64,000 bases of DNA from Micromussa lordhowensis (lineage: Eukaryota; Cnidaria; Anthozoa; Scleractinia; Lobophylliidae): assembly GCA_964020085.1 (NCBI GenBank), contig OZ026601.1, positions 29,302,618 through 29,366,617 of the forward strand, in the 5' to 3' direction. Made by a program: the position numbers and the translations under genes. This document shows, piece after piece, positions 18,493 through 25,331 of the stretch; positions within the stretch are counted from its first letter, which is position 1; the number at the start of each line of letters is the position of its first letter. The notes below the pieces were generated by a model. It did no database searches. It had not been told where the DNA came from and saw nothing but the letters and a program-made list of their open reading frames with translations.

Positions 18493-18543
18493 CTATATAA
18501 TAATTTTTATTATTTTTTTTTATTTATTTTAATATATTATATA
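18493..18543. promoter_or_regulatory. AT-rich divergent promoter region (element 2)
   Basis: This 51-bp, almost pure A/T spacer lies between the 78-aa gene (minus) and the 60-aa gene (plus), with TATATA-like runs against both starts. It corresponds to 210-243 of element 1. Confidence 0.4.
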
Positions 18544-18726
18544 ATGGAACAAATTGTCATTGAAAAAGAAATACGTAGAATAGAAGCGATGTATAAACAT
18601 TACAAACTTCTTTATAGAAAACTTGCCTTTTTATGTTGTTCTGGAGAAGCTAAAAGAGTGAGAAATATGAGAAATAGTTTGAAACGAGATTTAAATAAGC
18701 TCCGACAAATCCAAAAAACTACCTAA
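18544..18726 (+). CDS. 60-aa basic helical protein, convergent with protease (element 2)
   Basis: This is the counterpart of 27-209. The ATG at 18544 is preferred over an upstream in-frame ATG at 18469 because it has the ATTATATAATG context, aligns with the element 1 start, and the upstream extension would overlap the 78-aa gene. The protein is Lys/Arg-rich and helical with a CCSGE motif in the middle. Its stop (18724-18726) overlaps the protease stop (18719-18721) tail to tail. Family not recognised. Confidence 0.6.
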   Translation: MEQIVIEKEIRRIEAMYKHYKLLYRKLAFLCCSGEAKRVRNMRNSLKRDLNKLRQIQKTT

Positions 18727-19219
18727 GCAATCGTTTAATGTATTTTTCTATGAATTTTTCATTCTCTTCTGTGCCAAAGCTAAAAACCTGCAATAAATCA
18801 AAATAAGAGATTCCTTTATGCATTTCATTCAAGAAATACAAGCAAAAATATCCACAGGTTGTAGTATAGAGATTCTGTATTTGCTGGTTTTGGTGTAATA
18901 AATTTAAGTTTTTCTCTTTTGCATGGTTTACCAACTCTTGAAAAGGTGGCATACCAAAAGAGTCAAAGTAATTTATTGTATCATCACGAACATAGGTTGT
19001 AACCCAATGACTACCACTCATATAATGAGGTTCTAAATTATAAATAAAAAGCGCTAACTTATGATTATGAGGTACAGTCTGATCTCTGCTTAGGACATTT
19101 TTGATAGGTATCTTCAAGTATTTACACCAATCTAAAAGATCAAAATTACTCATTGGGATATCTTTATGGAATTTAGGCTTTTTTACCTTTTTTTTTTTTT
19201 TTTTCCTCCCCTGCCCCAT
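18719..19219 (-). CDS. Adenain/Ulp1-like cysteine protease
   Basis: This 166-aa protein is of the adenovirus-protease (C5/C48) type, expected to process virion precursors. Catalytic residues: H71 (GSHW), D86 (YFDSFG), Q115 (oxyanion hole) and C122 (TTTCGYFC), with the spacing of adenain. The folded domain probably starts around M23 (MSNFDLLDWCKYL); residues 1-20 are a Lys-rich stretch encoded by an A17 run that overlaps the end of the upstream gene by 37 bp in the -1 frame. Translation could start at M1 or M23, or arrive by -1 slippage from the upstream gene. Candidate substrates with xGxG motifs are encoded nearby. Confidence 0.92.
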   Translation of the reverse strand: MGQGRKKKKKKVKKPKFHKDIPMSNFDLLDWCKYLKIPIKNVLSRDQTVPHNHKLALFIYNLEPHYMSGSHWVTTYVRDDTINYFDSFGMPPFQELVNHAKEKNLNLLHQNQQIQNLYTTTCGYFCLYFLNEMHKGISYFDLLQVFSFGTEENEKFIEKYIKRLLR

Positions 19220-19896
19220 GTCCCAATAAAAGGTGGTGGAGCCATAGGCATTCCCATACGAGGACCTCCTCCTCCATCCGATTTCCCCATTCTAGGACCC
19301 CCTCTTCCTTTTATACTTCCTCCTTTTAATGCATCAATAAGCATTGGAATACCAATACTAGCTATTAACGTTCCAATACCATTACCTACTTGTCGTTGTG
19401 TCAGTCGGAAAAGTAAGTCTTCTCCACCTTTATGAGCTCGGGCTAAATCTCCTATTTGTCCTTTAGTCAGTAGATTACCCAATTGAGCTAACATAAATAG
19501 TTTATTATTTGGTACTTGATACATTTGTCCGCCACTAATTTTCTTAACTATTTGACTAGCACCTTCAGAAGCTAACCCTGCTAGAGCAGACAATCCTAGT
19601 GTTTTACCGATAGTTGGTGCTACATTCTTTAATACTGGCAATATTGAGCTAAAGATACCAGACCCAGTTTGTCGCCTGATATTATACTTTGATATAGTAA
19701 TTACCATTCCTCGATTAGCTGTTTTGGCCTTAGCGAGTCTCTTAACAGTATTCATTGGTACCATAAGAACATCGGAACCACTTAACGCATTTTTACTTAA
19801 GCGTAAACTTATTTCTTCTCTGTTTCTGTAAGCCTTATATAGTTTTCGTTTTTGACCTTCAGAAAGTTTTACAGAAATTTGATGTAGTTCAGTCAT
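19183..19896 (-). CDS. 237-aa minor virion/core protein candidate
   Basis: The N-terminal ~70 residues are basic (LSEGQKRKLYKAYRNREEISLRL, shown here in part) and followed by QTGSG at 76-80, an adenain-site-like motif. A hydrophobic, amphipathic stretch at ~80-118 contains GKTLGLSALAGLASEGASQIV. The C-terminus is Gly/Pro/Met-rich (KGRGGPRMG repeats), ending KKKKKR at the A17 run. The layout (basic start, cleavage site, amphipathic segment) recalls adenoviral minor capsid/membrane-lytic proteins, but homology to any one is unproven. It lies immediately upstream of the protease. The start has the ATATATAATG context. Confidence 0.65.
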   Translation of the reverse strand: MTELHQISVKLSEGQKRKLYKAYRNREEISLRLSKNALSGSDVLMVPMNTVKRLAKAKTANRGMVITISKYNIRRQTGSGIFSSILPVLKNVAPTIGKTLGLSALAGLASEGASQIVKKISGGQMYQVPNNKLFMLAQLGNLLTKGQIGDLARAHKGGEDLLFRLTQRQVGNGIGTLIASIGIPMLIDALKGGSIKGRGGPRMGKSDGGGGPRMGMPMAPPPFIGTWGRGGKKKKKR

Positions 19897-19971
19897 TATA
19901 TATTATTTATGGACTTTTTTTAAAATTCATAAATAATATTTAGTCTATGACTTTGGAATAGTTGTTATTAA

Positions 19972-20685
19972 TCAGATCCAATAGTCAACTTCTTCATCTT
20001 CTTCTTCATCATCATCTAAGAGAAACTTATCGAAAATATTTTCTTCCTCTAGAAATGTTACTTGCATTATTTTTGGTTTTAAAGTAGCTCCAAAATTTCC
20101 AGTTGTTATAGAAAACCAGGCAGCAATAAATTTAACTGTATTTCGCGGACCTATTTCTTCTGTTTCAATCTTTTCTTTATCCCATGTAAAAAATGTTGTA
20201 AATAGTTTGTCATTGCGATAAAAAAAATTAAACTCCATCTTTGATGGGTAATCTGTATACATTCTTTTTTCATTAACAATTATATATGGTTTTCTACAAA
20301 TTCTTTTCCAAGAACCTCCTTGTCCATATTCATCATATCCCTCTACAACCTCTCTTGGTATTTCTTCATCATTAAAAGAATGAATATAATCAATGAAGAA
20401 TTGGTCTAATTCTTTAGCTTTTTTTAGATATTCACCCTCACAATTAATTTGCATACTAGTACCTTGGTACTTACCATCTTCATCATATTTTTCTCTTGAA
20501 CCGAATTGTGTAAATCCTTCATATTTAACAAACAATGGCTTTCGATTGTATAATATTCCTATCTGTGCTCCATTATGCTTATTTGGTTTTGGTTTTGTAA
20601 AAGTTATCTTTGAAGGGTCAATATGAAGAAAATCGACTATTTGTTCTTTTTCTGCTCTTTCATTCTGACTCTCTTTAACTCTCAT
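19972..20685 (-). CDS. 237-aa conserved protein with acidic aromatic-ended tail (ssDNA-binding candidate)
   Basis: The central region is predicted beta-rich, with the segment KITFTKPKPNKHNGAQIGIL followed by YNRKPLFVKYEG. This resembles a family of uncharacterised proteins in large DNA viruses (DUF5871-like; recognition tentative). The C-terminus is strongly acidic (DDDEEEDEEVDYWI) with terminal aromatic/hydrophobic residues, a feature of single-stranded DNA-binding proteins such as those of phage T7 and bacteria. A role as the replication ssDNA-binding protein of a PolB element is therefore plausible but inferred. It lies between MCP and the minor virion gene and starts in an AATATAATATATG context. 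Confidence 0.5.
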   Translation of the reverse strand: MRVKESQNERAEKEQIVDFLHIDPSKITFTKPKPNKHNGAQIGILYNRKPLFVKYEGFTQFGSREKYDEDGKYQGTSMQINCEGEYLKKAKELDQFFIDYIHSFNDEEIPREVVEGYDEYGQGGSWKRICRKPYIIVNEKRMYTDYPSKMEFNFFYRNDKLFTTFFTWDKEKIETEEIGPRNTVKFIAAWFSITTGNFGATLKPKIMQVTFLEEENIFDKFLLDDDEEEDEEVDYWI

Positions 20686-20738
20686 ATATTATATTAAAAT
20701 ATTTTTTTTCTAAATATTTTTTTATTTTTTTATTTTTT

Positions 20739-21983
20739 TTAGACAATAATTAATTGATCTCCCACTTTATCAACAACAACATCTTCTTCATAGAGAACAA
20801 TTGCATGCACTCGGAAATCAGCAGCTGCGGCTTGTGAGAGGCGAAATCTTATGTTAAGTTGCTTTGGATCTCTGCTTACCTGTTCTGTTTGATAAGTTAA
20901 ATCAAAATATAACATTGGGTAAAGACTCGAAAAATTACTGATATTGAGCTGAGTACCTGTATTATAATCATTCTTTTTCCATGAATAATTCATTAAATCA
21001 TAATAGATTCTTGTTTTACTTTCTGTATCATATTCAAGTTCTGGATAGAAGACACCATTACCATATTCAAGACGACATGTGCTAAGATGACTATTATTGT
21101 TAGCAGCATTAAGTTTAAAAGTATCAAAAATATAAGGATTTGCTGACATATCATTTGTCTTAAGTCTCTGGAAGTAGAGGAAAACATGTTGTACTTTATC
21201 AATACTAGCTGAGATTCTGAAATCACCACTGTTTCTGGTAGTATCTGAAGTTTGGTACATTTCTTTGAGGTATTTCCATTTACTGGGTTTTTGGTATTCA
21301 CTGATGAATTTAGTCATAAGAGCATCTTTTGGTTCTAGTCGTGGTACCCATAGATAAAAACGATCAATTACTAATCTCAATGTATCAACTGCCCCATATA
21401 AGACTTCAGCGTCTGGTGTCAGTTCTATTTCAAATTGGAGATCCATTGGAGGTAACAATCGTCCTTCTAATTCTTCGAAAAAAGAATACCTATTTAATGG
21501 TATACTTGTATTAACATGAGCTCTGTTAGCTGTTAATAAACGCCTACTTTCCAAACCAGTGTTTGTATCATCTGAAGTGGCATCTGTATCTAAATACCAT
21601 AAGCTATTTTTGGCTGTACTACGCCCAAAATCATCTGAATATTCTAAAAGATTTTTTGCAAAAGTTACAAGATGAAGATTATCAGTGTCATAGACGATTT
21701 TTCCTGCACTCTTTATTACCATATGCTTAATTAATGAATGCGATCCATTAATAATTGTTGTTCTGGCGTCTGCATTGTCTCCACCATTTGCTCGAAGGTC
21801 TAATTTGAATCGCACTTCAAAAAAGGCGTTAAACCAATCAAGCATAATACCACGATCAGTAACATGAAATTTGTATCCTTTCTTATTTTGCTCTTGAGTA
21901 TTGGCAGGAGCTCTTATAGCGTCTTGAAGACGAAATTGAACTAGTTCGTTTCTCTGAACATTCTCTGGTGATCTAAATGCCAT
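20739..21983 (-). CDS. Major capsid protein candidate (double jelly-roll)
   Basis: This 414-aa protein is beta-strand rich throughout. The N-terminal segment places hydrophobic strands around an IMLDWFNAFFEVRFKLDL core, and the C-terminal half holds FDLTYQ and LNIRFRLSQAAAADFRVHAI strands, consistent with two jelly rolls. It resembles the hexon/MCP of adintoviruses and Polintons in composition and gene position (between penton-side genes and the putative DNA-binding gene). It is somewhat short for this class, where ~450-650 residues is common, so the jelly-roll loops would be small. The start GATAAAAAATATATAATGGC has the AT motif. No signal peptide is seen. Confidence 0.75.
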   Translation of the reverse strand: MAFRSPENVQRNELVQFRLQDAIRAPANTQEQNKKGYKFHVTDRGIMLDWFNAFFEVRFKLDLRANGGDNADARTTIINGSHSLIKHMVIKSAGKIVYDTDNLHLVTFAKNLLEYSDDFGRSTAKNSLWYLDTDATSDDTNTGLESRRLLTANRAHVNTSIPLNRYSFFEELEGRLLPPMDLQFEIELTPDAEVLYGAVDTLRLVIDRFYLWVPRLEPKDALMTKFISEYQKPSKWKYLKEMYQTSDTTRNSGDFRISASIDKVQHVFLYFQRLKTNDMSANPYIFDTFKLNAANNNSHLSTCRLEYGNGVFYPELEYDTESKTRIYYDLMNYSWKKNDYNTGTQLNISNFSSLYPMLYFDLTYQTEQVSRDPKQLNIRFRLSQAAAADFRVHAIVLYEEDVVVDKVGDQLIIV

Positions 21984-22012
21984 TATATATTTTTTATCAG
22001 ATTTTTTTTTCT

Positions 22013-22411
22013 TTAAGATCGCGCTATAAGATTATTAATCAGTGTATAAACTTCCTCCTGCGTTTTTGGCTTTGCTCTACCAGGCTTTGAATTTGTTGAC
22101 TTTGTTGACTTTGTTGACTTTGTTGACTTTGTTGCTTTTTTAGATCCTGAGGACAGCCTTTTTCGGATAAGCTCACCAGATCGCTCTATAACTTTATCAG
22201 CAGCCTCTTTACCAACTCGTTCTCCCGCATGAGCGACACCAGCTTGTATTGCTTTTTTAGCAAATGGTTTTAAAACCTGTCCAGTTAAAGCACTAGCTAC
22301 CTTTTTTAGTGGTTTCATAAGATTATCTACTATAATTCCATTGCCGCGGTGTTTGTAGACATATCGTCCCGTTCTTGGGTGATAAATCTTTTTGAACTCT
22401 CTTGACTTCAT
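22013..22411 (-). CDS. 132-aa basic virion-type protein with KST repeats
   Basis: This very basic protein begins MKSREFKKIYHPRTGRYVYK, then HRGNG at 21-25 (similar to the xGxG sites of neighbours), a helical Ala/Lys-rich middle, and a KSTKSTKSTKST tract around 95-106 encoded by a 9-bp minisatellite. It is probably DNA- or capsid-associated, comparable in charge and position to adenoviral core proteins; that is inference. It lies between the penton and MCP genes. The start is preceded by GGTTAT (a weaker AT motif), only 6 bp from the penton stop, suggesting a shared transcript. Confidence 0.65.
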   Translation of the reverse strand: MKSREFKKIYHPRTGRYVYKHRGNGIIVDNLMKPLKKVASALTGQVLKPFAKKAIQAGVAHAGERVGKEAADKVIERSGELIRKRLSSGSKKATKSTKSTKSTKSTNSKPGRAKPKTQEEVYTLINNLIARS

Positions 22412-22417
22412 ATAACC

Positions 22418-23185
22418 TTAGAATGGAACTTTTTTTAAGATTAATGAAAATGCTGTGTCAGCATGATTTAAATAGACTGGTCTTCTTAAACCATCAGTTA
22501 AATAGATTCGAACGCTTGAAACTCTTGTTTTATTGATAGGATTAAATATAACACGACGCGGTTCAAGTGTAAAATTGTAAGAAGGTCTCAGCGTTCCTGT
22601 ACCAAAACTAAAAACAATATCTGATTCTCTCCCATCTACTAATGAATCAGAGACTAAATCACAATGAATATTTAAGACATCTGTATCTTCTGATAGGTTA
22701 GGTATCTTAGTACTAACGTTTCTCTCATCTCTTAAGATCACCTTATCGAATCCTATTAGTTTACCAAAATTAGATTTACGCAGGTCAAGCTGATAGTTAG
22801 CGTCTAAAGTCACTAAGACTCTAAAAGTTGGTTCATCAAAAGTCACCGTAATTGGAAATTCTTCATCACCATCACCGCGGACTGTTTTAGTCTTTTCCTT
22901 AATGTAATTATCAATATCAGTGTAATCCCAAACTCCTTTTGGAAAATCAATATCTGTAAATGTTTTCCCTCCGTCTTTACTGTAAGCTATCTTTTGATTG
23001 CTATAACCAGAATTTATATTTGTCCATGTAAAAGCCATTGAAATAATTTTATTAAAACCAATATACCAAATCCCATCACTGTGTTCATATTCCAGCGTTC
23101 TAGAAAACCTTGTAGTAAAATCACCAGGTCGATTACCAGGTTCATCTTTAACTGCAAAACTGCTTAATGAGATTTCTCTCTCCAT
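22418..23185 (-). CDS. Penton/minor capsid protein candidate (single jelly-roll)
   Basis: This 255-aa beta-rich protein begins MEREISLSSFAVKDEPGNRP. It has FTTRFSRTLEY, a tryptophan-rich WYIGFNKI strand, an FDEPTFRVLVTLDANYQL region and a C-terminal VRIYLTDGLRRPVYLNHAD segment. Gene position (next to MCP and the basic protein), size and strand pattern fit the Polinton/adintovirus penton. It would form the vertex that fibers attach to. The start has the ATTAGTATATGG context. Assignment is by resemblance and context, not by diagnostic residues. Confidence 0.7.
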   Translation of the reverse strand: MEREISLSSFAVKDEPGNRPGDFTTRFSRTLEYEHSDGIWYIGFNKIISMAFTWTNINSGYSNQKIAYSKDGGKTFTDIDFPKGVWDYTDIDNYIKEKTKTVRGDGDEEFPITVTFDEPTFRVLVTLDANYQLDLRKSNFGKLIGFDKVILRDERNVSTKIPNLSEDTDVLNIHCDLVSDSLVDGRESDIVFSFGTGTLRPSYNFTLEPRRVIFNPINKTRVSSVRIYLTDGLRRPVYLNHADTAFSLILKKVPF

Positions 23186-23235
23186 ATACTAATGTAAATA
23201 ATATTTACTAAACCCCGAAATATTTTTTGATAATG

Positions 23236-24261
23236 CTAAATAGCAAAATATTTTTTGACTAACTTTTGATATTGTGACTTATTGATTGATTTTGTTCTTA
23301 ATAGAGTGTCTAAGATAGTTTGACCCATATTTCTCATCTTGACACTTGTATTGCCTGCTTCCATTTCGCCAATAATTAGTGTTAATTTCTTTAGTAATTC
23401 TTGAGCATCATTATAGAAATAGACACCACTTCCCCTCTTGACGCCACTTCCCTTTGTACTTTTCTTTTTCTGTACTTTTAGATAGTCTCTATATTCTTGA
23501 ATAGGTTTTAGTCTACTATCAGCAAATTTATGAGCCATATCCTTTTCTCGCTCTAGCTTTTCTATTACATCTTTTGGCAATCCTTTTTTTATGGCTTGTT
23601 TTAGTCTATTAGTTGTATTTGTCTTAAATTTACTTGTAATACTGCTTATTTCAGAATTTGCTCTTTTTATGTTACTCTCGAGATATTTACTACGTTTAAC
23701 TGGTGTCATTTCTGGTTGGGATAATCTCATTTCAACATCATCATAGTTAGGAAGATTTGCACTATCTAAAATTCTATTAATATCTCCTCTATCTAAATCT
23801 TCATCATCATCAGGTGGTGATTCAATTGCTAAAGGTCCTTCTTCCACAAAAGAATATTCTGGGGGTAAAGATTCATCTCCTCTCCAAAAACTAGGATCCA
23901 TTTCATATTTTGGTGGCGCGCCTTTAGGTATTATTTGTTTTTCTGCCTGGGGCGCTACGTAATCTTGGAGATCTAATAATCCTTCCACATCCATATCTTC
24001 ATATGGATCTACTTCAGGTGCATAATCAATTTCATCTGGTTTACCTGCGGGGGCAGGACGTATTCTCATTTGCGGTCTATTCTTAGGCTTTTGTGCCCTT
24101 AAACCCTCTATGATTTCATCAAGTCTAAAAGATTTTGTTATCCTTGCGTCAGAGGTCTTACTCTTTATCTTCTCTTCAGTGATCTCATCATATAGCTGAT
24201 TCTTCATCTTTCCAGTCTCTGTCCGCTTCTGAGCTAATCGTTTCCAATTTGAGAGACTCAT
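23236..24261 (-). CDS. 341-aa conserved Polinton protein with two PPxY motifs
   Basis: The N-terminal third is charged, followed by an acidic, Pro-rich stretch with PPKY (116-119) and PPEY (133-136). A Lys-rich helical region (~190-270) leads to KRGSG (275-279). The C-terminal ~60 residues (VYFYNDAQELLKKL ... QYQKLVKKYF) form a helical module often seen in Polinton/adintovirus proteins, here preceded by two GSGV motifs. PPxY motifs recruit Nedd4-family WW-domain ligases in enveloped viruses and in adenovirus protein VI, so an entry or trafficking role is plausible. It is divergently transcribed from the ATPase across an AT-rich spacer. Family name not known to me. Confidence 0.7.
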   Translation of the reverse strand: MSLSNWKRLAQKRTETGKMKNQLYDEITEEKIKSKTSDARITKSFRLDEIIEGLRAQKPKNRPQMRIRPAPAGKPDEIDYAPEVDPYEDMDVEGLLDLQDYVAPQAEKQIIPKGAPPKYEMDPSFWRGDESLPPEYSFVEEGPLAIESPPDDDEDLDRGDINRILDSANLPNYDDVEMRLSQPEMTPVKRSKYLESNIKRANSEISSITSKFKTNTTNRLKQAIKKGLPKDVIEKLEREKDMAHKFADSRLKPIQEYRDYLKVQKKKSTKGSGVKRGSGVYFYNDAQELLKKLTLIIGEMEAGNTSVKMRNMGQTILDTLLRTKSINKSQYQKLVKKYFAI

Positions 24262-24331
24262 ATAATATTTATATTTTTTATATTATGTGAAATAATATGC
24301 AACATTTATTAAAAAAATATTAATTATATAG
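24262..24331. promoter_or_regulatory. Divergent AT-rich promoter between the two gene arms
   Basis: This 70-bp AT-rich spacer separates the leftward genes (start 24261) from the rightward arm (ATPase start 24332). It ends in AATTATATAG against the ATPase ATG and has TATTATATG against the 341-aa gene. Its bidirectional use is inferred from layout. Confidence 0.45.
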
Positions 24332-24967
24332 ATGAAAATTCCTAATTATGATTCAGCTTCTAATAATGACCGCAATTTCAAACGACTGCTACCTTATATG
24401 CCCTCAGACACTTTTCGAATGTTAATTTGTGGACCAAGCGGTTGTGGTAAAACTAACGTTCTTATGCATATGCTTTATAATCTACTCTACTATGATAAGA
24501 TTTACTTGTTTTCTAAAAATCTCGAGCAACCGAAGTACAGACAACTATTAGAAACATTTCGACCCATTTCAGAAGAGGCTGGTTATGATGTTATAGAAGA
24601 GAGCAATAGTGATGTCATTCCTCTAGAAAGCCTAGATAATGATAATCAAAAAATAGTTATCTTTGATGACTACGCTTGTGAAAGAAACCAAAAACCACTC
24701 ATTGAATATTTTGTTGGTGGTCGTCATAAAAATTGTAGTGTAATCTATTTAAGTCAATCTTATTATCTCACTCCCAAAGACATCAGGTTGAATTGCTCTC
24801 ATTTTTGTATTTTTGACTCTCCAAGTAATGCAGAGACAGCAAGAATGTGTAAAGAAGTCAATGTACCTAAGAAGCGATTCGAGAGTGCGACTAGTGAGCC
24901 TTATAGTTTTGCGTACATTGATAAGACAAAAAAGACAATCAGAAAAAATTTCAATGAAAATATATAG
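24332..24967 (+). CDS. A32/FtsK-HerA-type genome-packaging ATPase
   Basis: This 211-aa protein has Walker A GPSGCGKT at 34-41 and Walker B KIVIFDDYA with D112/D113. The segments YYDKIYLFSKN and FVGGRHKNCSVIYLSQSYY (sensor-like) are typical of the Polinton/adintovirus/virophage packaging ATPase. It would pump element DNA into capsids. It is the first gene of the rightward arm and ends one base before the next ATG. Length and motifs are complete, so it looks functional. ATG chosen by the TTATATAG context. Confidence 0.93.
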   Translation: MKIPNYDSASNNDRNFKRLLPYMPSDTFRMLICGPSGCGKTNVLMHMLYNLLYYDKIYLFSKNLEQPKYRQLLETFRPISEEAGYDVIEESNSDVIPLESLDNDNQKIVIFDDYACERNQKPLIEYFVGGRHKNCSVIYLSQSYYLTPKDIRLNCSHFCIFDSPSNAETARMCKEVNVPKKRFESATSEPYSFAYIDKTKKTIRKNFNENI

Positions 24968-24968
24968 G

Positions 24969-25310
24969 ATGGATAATGGAAATGGTAATGACAATGGCAA
25001 TGGTAATGGTAATCTTAATGAAAAAGTAAATGATAAAGAAGAATGTAAGAGACTAACAAATTCAATAATAGTTGATTTGTCAGAAATGGATTTTTATTAT
25101 GAAAATATTAGTGCTATGCTACTAAAACTAAAATCAATTGAGGAAAAGTACAACGAAGTTATTGACGATAGAATATTGTCGTTAACTAAAAGTCTTTATA
25201 GCTTACATATTGATTATTTGAGAGACACATCTGAATCTGAAGATTCTGAAGATTTTAATATTCATCGGAAAATGTTACGTCTTAAGGGTCTGGAAGTAGA
25301 AGAAGAATAA
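24969..25310 (+). CDS. 113-aa helical protein with Asn-Gly repeat N-terminus
   Basis: The start at 24969 is chosen because AATATATAGG abuts it and it begins right after the ATPase stop; the frame is open further upstream, but only over the ATPase gene. The protein opens with an NGNGNDNGNGNG tract, then a helical segment with leucine heptads (about 45-85) and an acidic SESEDSEDF stretch near the end. Not recognised. It lies between the ATPase and the fiber genes. It might act as a coiled-coil adaptor, but this is unsupported beyond the helical pattern. Confidence 0.55.
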   Translation: MDNGNGNDNGNGNGNLNEKVNDKEECKRLTNSIIVDLSEMDFYYENISAMLLKLKSIEEKYNEVIDDRILSLTKSLYSLHIDYLRDTSESEDSEDFNIHRKMLRLKGLEVEEE

Positions 25311-25331
25311 ATTTAATTTAGTATATTATAT

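Noticed and set aside
18469..18543. N-terminal extension of the 60-aa gene to an upstream ATG
   Set aside because: It runs through the AT-rich promoter and into the 78-aa gene, and element 1 has no such extension.
19166..19435. Plus-strand open frame opposite the virion protein C-terminus
   Set aside because: Its Pro/Phe-rich translation is the complement of a Gly-rich, poly-Lys coding stretch.
24813..24968. N-terminal extension of the 113-aa gene within the ATPase gene
   Set aside because: It overlaps the ATPase in another frame. The ATG at 24969 has the element's start motif and follows the ATPase stop by one base.
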